A DNA stretch of 64,000 bases from Polyangiaceae bacterium. Lineage in GTDB: Bacteria; Myxococcota_A; Polyangia; Polyangiales; Polyangiaceae. This document shows positions 26,101 through 34,170 of this stretch, one piece after another. The notes under the pieces were generated by a model, which worked only from the letters and a program-made list of their open reading frames with translations, was not told where the DNA came from and did no database searches. The stretch is taken from the NCBI GenBank assembly GCA_019637265.1, contig JAHBVY010000004.1, forward strand, positions 124,001 to 188,000, given 5' to 3'. The position numbers and the translations under genes are program-made. The first letter of the stretch is position 1. The number at the start of each line of letters is the position of its first letter.

Positions 26101-26776
26101 CGACAAGATGACTGACGAAGCGCGCACCCGCGTGGAAGCGCTGGAGCGCTACCACGACTTGGGCGCGGGGTTCCAGGTGGCGAGCCTGGACATGGAGCAG
26201 CGCGGCGCGGGAGATCTCTTGGGGGGCGAGCAGAGCGGCTTCGTGGCGAGCGTGGGCTTCGAGCTGTTCTGTCAGATGCTGGAGGAGGCCGCGCGGGAGA
26301 TCCGCGGGGAAGCGGTGGTCCACACGGTGGATCCAGAGCTGAGCTTCGACGTGGACGCGCTGTTGCCCGAGGACTACGTGGGCGAGGTGGGGGTGCGGCT
26401 GTCTCTCTACAAGCGCCTGGCCAGCGCGGCCGACGCGGGGGACGTGGAGCTCATCGCGTCCGAGATGGAAGATCGCTTTGGCCCGGCGCCGCGCGAGGCG
26501 GTGGCGCTGGTGGAGCTGATGCGCCTGAAGACGGAGCTGCGCGCGCTCGGGGTGCTCGGGTGCGAGGCGAGCGCGCAGAGCGTCACCCTGCACCTGGCGC
26601 CGAACACGCCGCTCCGCGCGGAGGCCGTCACCCGGCTGGTGAGCGAGCGCGCCCGCGCCTACCGGCTCACCCCGGACATGCGCCTCACCCGGCGCCTGCG
26701 CCCCGGGGAGGTCGTGCAAAGCGGCCTGGAGCTGGCGAGCCGCATGCTGAGCGAGCTGACGCCGCTCGCCTCGTGA
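23168..26776 (+). CDS. mfd: Mfd transcription-repair coupling factor
   Basis: 1202 aa with GTG start overlapping the previous stop. The N-terminal UvrB-like part (QVLHVCPTREDAQRA..., LYLPPEADVYAEVHQDR) is followed by the RNA-polymerase-interacting domain (EGDFVVHVEHGIGRYLGL). The translocase has GDVGFGKTEVAIRAAF (Walker A), IVDEEQRFGV (DEEQ box), LTATPIPRTLQLA and QLRGRVGRARERAYCYLL. Mfd removes stalled RNA polymerase from lesions and recruits UvrA. Length and order match the family, with an N-terminal extension of ~35 residues. Confidence 0.97.
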   Translation: MTHSEEPRSSDDLDCHTDNLATERAALAATERTEARQQRAIAGLVKSLLTARGPVHVVRAGGISPALVTQRLVEAGRQVLHVCPTREDAQRAHADSRYLSRGPALGPEPLHPTPPSLLYLPPEADVYAEVHQDRRAAMSRTATLSRLISAPWGSLCVPASALVRQVPPPASIQEATARLELGDEVDLEALSQRLIQAGWLRAPVVEDPGSFAIRGGLLDLWPPGERTPTRVELDFERVARLRPFDPDDQRTAQGHPELEALWLPPAREAFLSQARVARARELLRDLCDAVDLPSTKARLLIDDVAGGTTFFGAEAYLPAFTELTSIISYLPESAVIVLERPEQALLQIDDELGRALASELASHERPHFPLEALCADRQSIERALMPRAVACCHVVGIADSDRSRPLAALADAGTEAPSLGIEDQQELASSLKLARQSGGAKEALDPLIARLEAWQSDGLTVRLVARGSTQASRLTQLLRHRDVELEVSVGEAARGAIAPLEGFVLLTEEEIFGSRAHRERPKRRTSTRGALEDLRALSEGDFVVHVEHGIGRYLGLTTRQVAGNTVELLTVEYAAGDRLFVPVYRLNQIQKYSAGEAAPKLDRLGGQSFSKTKAKVARRVRQMADDLLKLYAERMAVEKLPLPPADEEYHAFEATFPYEETRDQAAAISEVNQDLESTKVMDRLVCGDVGFGKTEVAIRAAFRVASQGRQVALLCPTTVLAQQHFLTLQGRLQDYPLRVAVLSRFVSKSNQTQILKDLKAGLIDVVVGTHRLLSKDVHFKELGLLIVDEEQRFGVAHKERVKQMRGSVDVLTLTATPIPRTLQLAIGGLRDLSIIATPPTDRRAVRTITSRWDDELVQRAIRSELARGGQVFYVYNRVEGIYERAARLSELVPEARIAVGHGQLSEAALEKTMLGFVAGDYDVLAATAIVESGLDIPRANTILIDRADLFGLSQLYQLRGRVGRARERAYCYLLVPPSDKMTDEARTRVEALERYHDLGAGFQVASLDMEQRGAGDLLGGEQSGFVASVGFELFCQMLEEAAREIRGEAVVHTVDPELSFDVDALLPEDYVGEVGVRLSLYKRLASAADAGDVELIASEMEDRFGPAPREAVALVELMRLKTELRALGVLGCEASAQSVTLHLAPNTPLRAEAVTRLVSERARAYRLTPDMRLTRRLRPGEVVQSGLELASRMLSELTPLAS

Positions 26777-26849
26777 GCGCACGCGCTCATCACGCTTCGC
26801 TTCGAGGGGGCGTCTCACGGCGCCGCTCGCCTCGTAGCGGCGCTCTTCG

Positions 26850-26873
26850 TTGGGTTTTGGGGTTTGGCAGTGC
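26850..26873 (+). repeat. C/A-rich intergenic motif, G-rich on this strand
   Basis: GGGTTTTGGGGTTTGGCAG in the ~180-bp gap between mfd and the sulfatase-like gene. Confidence 0.55.
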
Positions 26874-26955
26874 ACATCACGGCTCGCTCCGCCAGCCACC
26901 CCGAGAACGCGTCTTGCCGCTGCGAGCGAAGTCAGGCTGTGCCATCGTCCGAGCC

Positions 26956-29220
26956 GTGAGGCGCAGCTCCATCGCGATCATCGCCTGCGCCGTGGCGCTC
27001 TGGGTGGACTCCCTGGGCCTCGCGCTGCGCGCCGAAGCGGGCGCCCTGCGCGTGGTGACGACGATGCTCGAGGCGCTGCTCTACGGCGCCTGGTTCGCGG
27101 TGCTCCTGGGCCTCTTGCTGGGGCGCTGGCTCCCCTGGCGCGCGCCAGCCACACCGCTCAGTGGAGCTGACTCCATACCGAGCGAGGCTCTGAGCACACC
27201 GCTCAGTGAAGCTGACGAAATGCCTCGCGAAGAGCCTGGCGCCTCGTCGCGCGAGCAAGTCAGTGACTCTGACGATACAAGGCGCGAGCCTCCGCGAAGA
27301 GCCGCGCCAGCGCCTGAAGCCCCCTTGGCCCGCGCCGACACCGCGCTCGCCTACCTGCCGCTGCTCTCCCTGTGGGCGCTGGGGCTCTACTTCGCGATCT
27401 TGATCGCCGGCGAGCGCTTCCACAACCGCGAGCTCAGCGCGCTGCTCGTGGTGTGCCTGGCGCTCGGCGGCTTGTTCGCGGTATGGCCGCTCGGAAACAA
27501 GCTGGCGCGCGCGCTGCCTGCCTGGCGCGCCCGCGGCCAGCGCCGCACGCCCCTGGTCGCCGCAGGTGCCGCCCTCATCACCCTGAGCGTCATCGCAGCG
27601 CTCACCGCGCACAACCTGAGCGGCCTGCGCCAGCTCAACCCCTGGCTCGCCCTGAGCCCCGCGGCGGGCGCCGCCTGCTACCTCGCGCTCCGGCTCACTC
27701 GCAGGCGAAGGTCGCCGCAGGACGACCCTCGCTGGCTCCGCCTCACCCTGCTCGCCGCCGCGCTGAGCGGCGCCGTGGTCACCGCGGTGGGGCCGTGGTC
27801 CATCGCCGGCACCATCGCGCGCCAGGGCGCGGTGAGCCGCCTGATGCTGCTCGGCCTGCGCGCGGTGACGGACGTCGATCGCGATGGCTACTCCTCGCTG
27901 TGGGGCGGCGGCGACTGCCGGGCCTTCGACTCGGCGGTGCACCCCGCCGCCAAGGAGATCCCTGGTGACGGCATCGACAACAACTGCATCGGCGGCGACG
28001 GCGGTCTCGAGGCAGCGCCCGCGCCGCCCACTTGGCGGCCACTGCCCGCCGCTCTGCGCGTCGCCGAAGGACGCCCGAGCTTCCTGGTCGTCACGGTGGA
28101 GACGCTGCGCGCCGACGCCGTCGGCTTCGCGCGCTCGAAAGGCATCGGCGCGCAGCACCCCACCACCCCCAAGCTCGACGCCTACGCCGAGCGGAGCGTG
28201 GTGTTCGAGCGCTTCTTCGCCACCACCCCGTGGACACGACTCTCCCTGCCCACCCTCTTCAGCTCCCTGCCCCCCAGCCGCATGGACTGGCGCGCGCAGC
28301 CGCGCGCGAAGCGCATGCGCGCCCTGGGACCCAACATCCCCTGGGCGCCCGAGCTGCTGCAAAAGTCAGGCTACCACACCATTGCGGTGCTGAACTCGTT
28401 TCGCGCCTTCACCAGCGCGGAGACGGCGGGCTTCGAGCGCGGCTTCAGCGTGTACGACACCTCCGTCCGCCTCGCGTACACCGGCGGCACCATGCGCGGT
28501 CACCCGGGCGCTCAGCAGGTGCGGCGCGCCCTCACCCACCTCGACGCCCGCGAGGACAAGCCTTTCTTCTTGTGGGTCCACCTGATGGAGCCTCACTACC
28601 TGTACCAGCGCTCGCCACGCGCGCCGCACTTCGGTGACGACGAGCAGGGGCTCTACGCGAGCGAGGTGTGGGAAGCTGACCAGCTGATCGCGGAGCTGCT
28701 CCAGGGCCTCGAGCAGCGCGGCCTGAGCGAGCGCACGGTGGTCACGGTGGTGGGCGACCATGGGGAGGAGTTTCAAGAGCATGGCGAGCGCTGGCACGGC
28801 TCGAGCTTGAAGCAGCCGCAGGTGCACACCGTGGGGCTGATGCACGTGCCCGGCGCCGCGCCGCGCCGCGTGCAGCAGGCAGTGAGCCACGAAGACTTGG
28901 CTCCCACCTGGCTGAACCTGGCGGGGATCCAGGGGGGCTTCGACGCGCTGCGCGGCAGGAACCTGTTGCCGCTCTTCATGGGGGAGCCGCTCGAGCGCGA
29001 TCACTTCTTCCTCGAGCGCTTCGAGGTGCACGACGGCAGCCGCTACCAAGCGGCGATCGTGGAGTGGCCGCTCAAGCTCATCTACACCGAAGACGGACGC
29101 CAGCTCGAGCTGTACGATCTCGAGAGTGACCCTGACGAGCACCTCCCAGCGCCGCGCCGCGGCCGAGCGTACGAGGCGCTCGAGCGCCTGCTCTTGGGCC
29201 ACATCGACGGATCTCCGTAG
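26956..29220 (+). CDS. Membrane-bound sulfatase-like hydrolase with MopE-type metal-binding segment
   Basis: 754 aa from the GTG at 26956, directly before the first membrane helix. Five or six membrane spans occupy residues 1-300, with a polar linker at ~62-130. Residues 305-350 (DVDRDGYSSLWGGGDC... EIPGDGIDNNC) match the MopE/putative metal-binding motif of myxobacterial surface proteins. The C-terminal sulfatase/alkaline-phosphatase domain starts ~375 (VVTVETLRADAVG) and includes TTPWTRLSLPT and VVGDHGEEFQEHG. The CxPxR formylglycine signature is absent, so a Thr/Ser-nucleophile transferase or hydrolase is as likely as a sulfatase. The TAG stop lies inside a palindromic repeat. Confidence 0.85.
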   Translation: MRRSSIAIIACAVALWVDSLGLALRAEAGALRVVTTMLEALLYGAWFAVLLGLLLGRWLPWRAPATPLSGADSIPSEALSTPLSEADEMPREEPGASSREQVSDSDDTRREPPRRAAPAPEAPLARADTALAYLPLLSLWALGLYFAILIAGERFHNRELSALLVVCLALGGLFAVWPLGNKLARALPAWRARGQRRTPLVAAGAALITLSVIAALTAHNLSGLRQLNPWLALSPAAGAACYLALRLTRRRRSPQDDPRWLRLTLLAAALSGAVVTAVGPWSIAGTIARQGAVSRLMLLGLRAVTDVDRDGYSSLWGGGDCRAFDSAVHPAAKEIPGDGIDNNCIGGDGGLEAAPAPPTWRPLPAALRVAEGRPSFLVVTVETLRADAVGFARSKGIGAQHPTTPKLDAYAERSVVFERFFATTPWTRLSLPTLFSSLPPSRMDWRAQPRAKRMRALGPNIPWAPELLQKSGYHTIAVLNSFRAFTSAETAGFERGFSVYDTSVRLAYTGGTMRGHPGAQQVRRALTHLDAREDKPFFLWVHLMEPHYLYQRSPRAPHFGDDEQGLYASEVWEADQLIAELLQGLEQRGLSERTVVTVVGDHGEEFQEHGERWHGSSLKQPQVHTVGLMHVPGAAPRRVQQAVSHEDLAPTWLNLAGIQGGFDALRGRNLLPLFMGEPLERDHFFLERFEVHDGSRYQAAIVEWPLKLIYTEDGRQLELYDLESDPDEHLPAPRRGRAYEALERLLLGHIDGSP

Positions 29221-29243
29221 GGCGAATGATCATTCGCCCCTAC
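29217..29243 (+). repeat. Palindromic repeat overlapping a stop codon
   Basis: A near-perfect palindrome GTAGGGCGAATGATCATTCG followed by CCCCTAC. The TAG at 29218-29220 is the stop of the sulfatase-like gene. Confidence 0.9.
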
Positions 29244-29397
29244 ATCACCGACCCCGGCACCTCCCTCATCACGCCATTCCGCACGGCAATGGTGTGGTGC
29301 CGCGCGACGCTACCGCCGCCGCTACCACCATGGACGCGAAGCCTCAGCCTCATTCCGCGCGGCAATGACTGCGGTGACGCGCGGGGGCTGGCGCCGC

Positions 29398-29416
29398 TAC
29401 CAACCCCCCAAAACCC
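29398..29416 (+). repeat. C/A-rich intergenic motif
   Basis: TACCAACCCCCCAAAACCC, 11 bp past the end of the minus-strand Gly-rich lipoprotein gene. Confidence 0.55.
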
Positions 29417-29427
29417 TTGAACCGCCG

Positions 29428-30162
29428 CTATTTACACGTGCCGTAGCCTGGCGGCAGCTCACTGTGAGGCTGACAGGTGCCGGACGAGCACGCGCCGCCG
29501 CCATCCAAGCGACACACCTCGGAGCGCGACACGACGCCGATCATGCTGTCGCACTTGTCCAGGCACTTCGTGCTCGCTGCTTGGGCCGTGTACCGCTCAT
29601 AGCAGCATTGCTGACCATTGCCGCAGTCCTCGCGCCCATCGCACTCGAGGCGCACCAAGTCCGAGCAGGCGATCCCGCAGCTGCACGCGTTTCGGCTCGA
29701 CTTGCAGCTGAAGTCAGTCCCCTTGATCGCGCAGCAATACTCGTTCTGCGCGCTGTTACACACCTCCCCGCCACACGCGATGGCGTTCGTCACCGGGCCC
29801 ACGCTGCCTCCCGAACCGCCCGTCGCGCCGCTGCCCGCGACGCCACCCGCACCGCCGGCTCCGACCCCGCCCGCGCCACCACCCGCCGCGCCGCCGCTGG
29901 TGCCACCCACACCCGCCGTGCCGCCCGCCGCGCCACCCGAGCCGCCCACCGCACCCGCGCCACCCGAGCCACCCACGGCGCCGGTGCCCCCCGTGCCACC
30001 CTGCGCGCCTGCGCCCGAGCTGCCACCCCGTGCACCCGAGCTCGAGCCGCCGTCCGTCAGCCCCGAGCCATCACTCGAGCCGCAGCCCAACGTGAGCCCC
30101 GCCACCACCAGACCGACCGAGACCCACTGTGTTCCAAGTTGCCCTGCGGTTCTAAGCTGCAT
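29428..30162 (-). CDS. Gly-rich, Cys-rich lipoprotein
   Basis: 244 aa from the ATG at 30162, which gives a lipoprotein signal (WVSVGLVVAGLTLGC, lipobox LTLGC); an ATG seven codons upstream is in frame. Residues ~27-120 are a low-complexity Gly/Ser/Ala/Thr linker of GG-x-GG type, typical of Polyangia surface proteins. The C-terminal ~110 residues hold about 18 cysteines (GGEVCNSAQNEYCCAIKG, SCGIACSD, CGNGQQCCYERY), likely disulfide-bonded and extracellular. No enzyme motif was recognised. Confidence 0.82.
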   Translation of the reverse strand: MQLRTAGQLGTQWVSVGLVVAGLTLGCGSSDGSGLTDGGSSSGARGGSSGAGAQGGTGGTGAVGGSGGAGAVGGSGGAAGGTAGVGGTSGGAAGGGAGGVGAGGAGGVAGSGATGGSGGSVGPVTNAIACGGEVCNSAQNEYCCAIKGTDFSCKSSRNACSCGIACSDLVRLECDGREDCGNGQQCCYERYTAQAASTKCLDKCDSMIGVVSRSEVCRLDGGGACSSGTCQPHSELPPGYGTCK

Positions 30163-30223
30163 CGCGACCTCCACTCCAAGCACGCCAGCACGCGCTGGGC
30201 CTCGGGAGCTTAGCGCGTCACCC

Positions 30224-30310
30224 CAGCGAACGCAGCATCGCTGATGAGCGACGCGTCAGGCAGCCCGAGCCGCCGCAAGCCGTCGCAGCGAACGCCGCAT
30301 CGCTGATGAG
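30224..30310. repeat. Direct 25-bp repeats upstream of the rhomboid gene
   Basis: CAGCGAACGC[A/C]GCATCGCTGATGAG occurs at 30224-30248 and 30286-30310, one mismatch, 62 bp apart, in the divergent region between lipoprotein and rhomboid. They may be operator-like or simple repeats. Confidence 0.7.
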
Positions 30311-30345
30311 GCCACGCGAGAGCGAACCATGCGACACTGAGCGCG

Positions 30346-31416
30346 ATGTTCCCCGTCGCGCACGATCGCCACTACGCGTGGCGCTGGCCCTTCGCCACGC
30401 TGGGGCTCATCTTGCTGAACGTCGTGTTGTGGCTCGGCACCTGCCACTCGCTGCCTGACGACGCGGCAGAAGCAGAGCAAAAACAGCAAATTGCGCTGAC
30501 ATTCGTCGCCGAGCACCCCGAGGTGACTCCTTGCCCCGGCTTCACCCCGGAGCGGGTGGCGGAGGCCAAACAGGCGCGGCGCGCAGGCGCGCGCGTCGCC
30601 TGGCTCACCGCGCCGAGCACCGATGACCCCGACGCGCAGGCGCGACAACTGTGTCGAGAAGCAGCGAAGGCGTCGAAGAAGAGCCTCGCGCATCAGTATG
30701 GCTACGTCCCCGCGGCGCCGCGCGCCGTCGCGCTGGTGACGCACGCCTTCCTCCACTCGAGCATCTGGCACTTGGCGCTCAACCTGTGGTTCTTGTGGCT
30801 CGCCGCGGTGGCGCTCGAGGACGTGTGGGGGCGCGCCGCGTTCCCTGCGTTCTACCTGCTCGCCGCGGCGGCCGGCGCGATCGCGCATCACCTGTCGGCG
30901 CCAGGCAGCGGCGTGCCTTTGATCGGCGCCTCGGGCGCGGTGAGCGGCGTGATCGGGGCGTTCCTCGTGTGTCACCCGCGAGCCAAAATCCAGGTGGCGA
31001 CCTTGGGGCGCTACTCCGGCGCGCGAATAGTACCGATGCCTGCCTACCTCTTGCTCCCGCTGTGGGCGCTGGTGGAGCTCTTCGGCGCGTTCACCGCGAC
31101 GCGCGGGGACACCGCGTACTGGGCGCACCTCGGCGGCTTCTGTTTTGGTGGCTTGGTCGCGACCCTGCTCAAATCCACCGGGCTGGAGGCTCGGCTCGAA
31201 GCGCGGCTCGCGGCGACGCGCGGCTTCGATTCACCCACGCGCAGCTCACCGAGCGCACCCCAGACCACGTCCGGCGGATGGGGCGCTTCATTGACTATTC
31301 CTGGCTCGGACACGCGCGGCGCCTCCTCCGCCGCGTCGAGGTCGAAGCCAAGCGCGCCCAGCACGCCGGACGATGCCCAGACCCGCGACCTCCCACGCCC
31401 ATCGCGCCCCAAGTGA
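30346..31416 (+). CDS. Rhomboid family intramembrane serine protease
   Basis: 356 aa. The catalytic Ser is S196 in GASGAVSG and His is H261 in AHLGGF, the rhomboid dyad. H142 and N146 (WHLALNLWFLW) match the conserved HxxxN of helix 2. A soluble insertion of ~90 residues (residues 35-120) follows the first membrane helix. After residue ~270 a Ser/Thr/Pro-rich cytoplasmic tail of ~85 residues extends to the end. It cleaves membrane proteins within the bilayer; substrate unknown. Confidence 0.93.
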   Translation: MFPVAHDRHYAWRWPFATLGLILLNVVLWLGTCHSLPDDAAEAEQKQQIALTFVAEHPEVTPCPGFTPERVAEAKQARRAGARVAWLTAPSTDDPDAQARQLCREAAKASKKSLAHQYGYVPAAPRAVALVTHAFLHSSIWHLALNLWFLWLAAVALEDVWGRAAFPAFYLLAAAAGAIAHHLSAPGSGVPLIGASGAVSGVIGAFLVCHPRAKIQVATLGRYSGARIVPMPAYLLLPLWALVELFGAFTATRGDTAYWAHLGGFCFGGLVATLLKSTGLEARLEARLAATRGFDSPTRSSPSAPQTTSGGWGASLTIPGSDTRGASSAASRSKPSAPSTPDDAQTRDLPRPSRPK

Positions 31417-31656
31417 CACTGCGCTGATGTCTAGCCGCTCGCCGTGCCACGCTGAGCCAGGCCCCGCGCATGATGGCACACCCCGCCGCCATGTCGCTGA
31501 CGGCCGACACCAGGCCGCCATCGTAAAGTCAATGATCTCAACTAGTTACACAGCACTGAGCGTTGGCTCATGGCTTGCTTTCGACGCCCCGCCCCGGTTG
31601 CCTAGCCGTGCACCACGCGACTGAGCGACACTCCCCCGGGGGCGACAGGAGCCAAC

Positions 31657-32829
31657 GTGACCTCACCTCGATCCAAGGGCCAGTCTTCCAAGTCCAACAC
31701 ACGCCGGGGCAAGGGTCGCTCGGGACAGAAGCGTCACGCTTCGAAGGGGGCTGCTTCGGGTTCGGGGGTTGGGTCACGCTCCACGGCGCCTGAGCGGCGC
31801 TCCCAAGCGCCCGAGTCCCGCGCCGAGGCGCCGCGCGATGAAGCGATAGCGCCCCAGGCACGGAGCGCGCCGGCGGCGCCTCACACCGAAGCGGCGCCGT
31901 CCCAGCCACCGCCCGCCCCCGAAGTGGTGAAGGCACCTGACGAAGCGGCGGCGAAGCCCAAAGACAAACAACCTGACGACGCCCAGGCGAAACGAGCGGC
32001 CGAGCCGGAGGGCGCTCAGCCCGGGGCAGCGGGCGCCGCAGTGGCGAAGCGTCAAGGCAAGCAACCTGACGATACCCAGGCGCCCGAGAGCGCTCAGGCC
32101 AAGCGTCAAGGCCAGGCGAAGCCTGGAGGCACCAAGCAAGGCAGCGCCAAGACGAAGCGCGTGGAGAAGCGCTCAGCTGACTATGAGGAGCAGGAGGCGG
32201 CCTTCTTCGACGAAGGGGAGCGCCTGAGCGATCCGCGCGCCGCCGCGCAGTCCTTCCCCGAGGAAGATCTCCCCCAGGTGATGTCGATCGCCCCGGAGGA
32301 GGCGCGTCATCAGCGGCGCTTCGTACCCTACGTCGCCGCGGCGATCGCGGCCCTGGCGGTGCTGGCCGCGGTCGGCGTCTACCAGAACGGCCGGCGCGCG
32401 ACGGGCGCCGAGGTGGCGGCGGCGACGCGGGTGACCCCCGTCGCCACCGAACGTCAGCTAGCCGCCCCAACACCGACGCAGGCTCCAGAGGCGCCACGAG
32501 CCGCCGCACCCGAGCCAGCACCCACGCCAGAACCTGAGGTCGTCGAGGCGGAGCCCGCGCCAGCGCCCAGCGCCGAGCCCGAGGTCGCTGCGGCCGCTCC
32601 AGAGCCAGCCCCCAGCGCCAAGCCGGCCCCCCCGCCCGAGCCGCTCGAGCCGACGCCCGCTGCTGCACCCAAGGTGCCCCAGCCCGTCGCCAGGCCTCGC
32701 CCCGCAGCCCCCCCACCAGCGCCTGCCGCGCCGGAGCCGGCTCCTGCACCAGCCCCCGCGCCGCCGCCAGCGCCCGCACCGGCCCCCGCTGGGGAGCGTC
32801 CCCCGACTGCCAGCTTCCCGGTTCAGTGA
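31657..32829 (+). CDS. Low-complexity single-span membrane protein
   Basis: 390 aa from the GTG at 31657, with AGGAG 6 bp upstream. The N-terminal ~170 residues are basic and low-complexity (KGQSSKSNTRRGKGRSGQK, then Ala/Pro/Gln/Lys-rich). A short acidic stretch precedes one membrane helix (VPYVAAAIAALAVLAAVGVY, ~225-245). The remaining ~145 residues are Pro/Ala/Glu repeats, probably periplasmic. The topology suggests a cytoplasmic nucleic-acid-binding or charged arm and a periplasmic spacer. No family was recognised. Confidence 0.72.
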   Translation: MTSPRSKGQSSKSNTRRGKGRSGQKRHASKGAASGSGVGSRSTAPERRSQAPESRAEAPRDEAIAPQARSAPAAPHTEAAPSQPPPAPEVVKAPDEAAAKPKDKQPDDAQAKRAAEPEGAQPGAAGAAVAKRQGKQPDDTQAPESAQAKRQGQAKPGGTKQGSAKTKRVEKRSADYEEQEAAFFDEGERLSDPRAAAQSFPEEDLPQVMSIAPEEARHQRRFVPYVAAAIAALAVLAAVGVYQNGRRATGAEVAAATRVTPVATERQLAAPTPTQAPEAPRAAAPEPAPTPEPEVVEAEPAPAPSAEPEVAAAAPEPAPSAKPAPPPEPLEPTPAAAPKVPQPVARPRPAAPPPAPAAPEPAPAPAPAPPPAPAPAPAGERPPTASFPVQ

Positions 32830-32947
32830 GCTGACACCCACGGCTTGCCGAGGCGCCGAGCGGCGGTGGCAGTGCTGGAACCGACGCTTGGCTGACGGTC
32901 AGTATCGCTGCTTCGCGCAGATGGGCAGGCCCCGCTTGCCCGCAGGA

Positions 32948-32974
32948 AGGGCAGGCACGGGGGCCTGCCCCTAC
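32948..32974 (+). repeat. Palindromic intergenic repeat (GTAGGGGC family)
   Basis: AGGGCAGGCACGGGGGCCTG then CCCCTAC, between the low-complexity gene and the convergent aroC. Nearly identical to the copies at 3966 and 57264. Confidence 0.85.
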
Positions 32975-33004
32975 TGCGGTGTGGGCGGTCCGCGCTGGCG
33001 TGGC

Positions 33005-34123
33005 TCACAGCGCGCGCTGGCCGCGCCAGCGCAGCCAGTGATCGGCGAGCACCAGGGCCACCATCGCCTCCGCCATCGGGATGAAGCGCGGGAGCAAGCA
33101 CGGATCATGACGGCCGCGGGTCCTCACCACCGCCGGCTCGCCCGCGGCGGTCACCGTGGCTTGCTCCCGTGAGAGGCTGCTGGTCGGCTTCACCGCCGCG
33201 CGCAGCACGATGGGCATGCCGCTGGTGATGCCGCCCAACATGCCCCCGTGGCGGTTCGTTGCCGTGCGGATTTGGACGCCCGCCTCGCCCGGCTCGGCGA
33301 TGAAGACGTCGTTGTTCTCGCTGCCGCGCGCCGTGGCGCAGCCGAAGCCAGCGCCGTACTCCACGCCCAGCACCGCCGGCAGGCTGAACAGCGCGCGCCC
33401 CAGCTCGGCCTTGATCTTGTCGAACACCGGCTCACCGAGCCCCGCCGGCACCCCCCGCGCGACCACCTCGGCGACGCCGCCGATCGAGTCCTGCTCGCGC
33501 CGCACCTGGTCGATGAGCTCGATCATCCGCCGCGCCGCCTCTTCATCCGGGCACCTGACTAGATTCGGGGTGCCGTCGCCGAAGCGCTCCACCTGCTCCA
33601 GCGTGACGGCGCTCGGGTCATGGATAGCCGCTCGGATATTCCCCACCTGAGTCACGTAGGCGAGCACCTCACCGCCGAAGGCCTCGTGGATGAGGCGCTT
33701 CGCCACCGCGCCCGCCGCGACGCGCGCCGTCGTCTCCCGGGCGCTGGCGCGGCCGCCGCCGCGGTGATCTCGGAGGCCGTACTTCGCGTCGTAGCTGTGG
33801 TCGGCGTGCCCTGGGCGGTACAGCGACGCCAGCTCACCGTAGTCACGCGGGCGCTGATCTTGGTTCGCGATGAAGATGGCGATCGGCGTACCGGTGGTGC
33901 GCCCCTCGAACACACCGGAGAGGATCTCCGGAGCATCGGGCTCGCTGCGCTGGGTCACCAAGCGACTCTGCCCTGGGCGCCGGCGATCGAGATCGGCGCG
34001 CAAGTCGTCCACCGAGAGCGATAGCCCCGGCGGGCAGCCGTCGATGATGACGACGTTCCCAGGGCCGTGAGACTCCCCCGCCGTCGTCACCCGGAACGCC
34101 TGCCCGAAGCTGCTGCCTGCCAT
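33005..34123 (-). CDS. aroC: Chorismate synthase
   Basis: 372 aa from the ATG at 34123 (MAGSSFGQAFRVTTAGESHG), the normal N-terminus; the frame continues upstream without protein-like sequence. Signatures GESHGPG, RPGHADHSYDAKYGLRDHRG, GGGRASARETTARVAAGAVA and RGRHDPCLLPRFIPMAEAM are all present. It makes chorismate from EPSP with reduced FMN, the last shikimate step. It lies 47 bp after the M50 protease gene on the same strand, so it is probably cotranscribed with it. Confidence 0.98.
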   Translation of the reverse strand: MAGSSFGQAFRVTTAGESHGPGNVVIIDGCPPGLSLSVDDLRADLDRRRPGQSRLVTQRSEPDAPEILSGVFEGRTTGTPIAIFIANQDQRPRDYGELASLYRPGHADHSYDAKYGLRDHRGGGRASARETTARVAAGAVAKRLIHEAFGGEVLAYVTQVGNIRAAIHDPSAVTLEQVERFGDGTPNLVRCPDEEAARRMIELIDQVRREQDSIGGVAEVVARGVPAGLGEPVFDKIKAELGRALFSLPAVLGVEYGAGFGCATARGSENNDVFIAEPGEAGVQIRTATNRHGGMLGGITSGMPIVLRAAVKPTSSLSREQATVTAAGEPAVVRTRGRHDPCLLPRFIPMAEAMVALVLADHWLRWRGQRAL

Positions 34124-34170
34124 GGCCCAAGACTCTGCGCGGCAGCGGAGGGCGCCGCAAGCAGCGCCGC

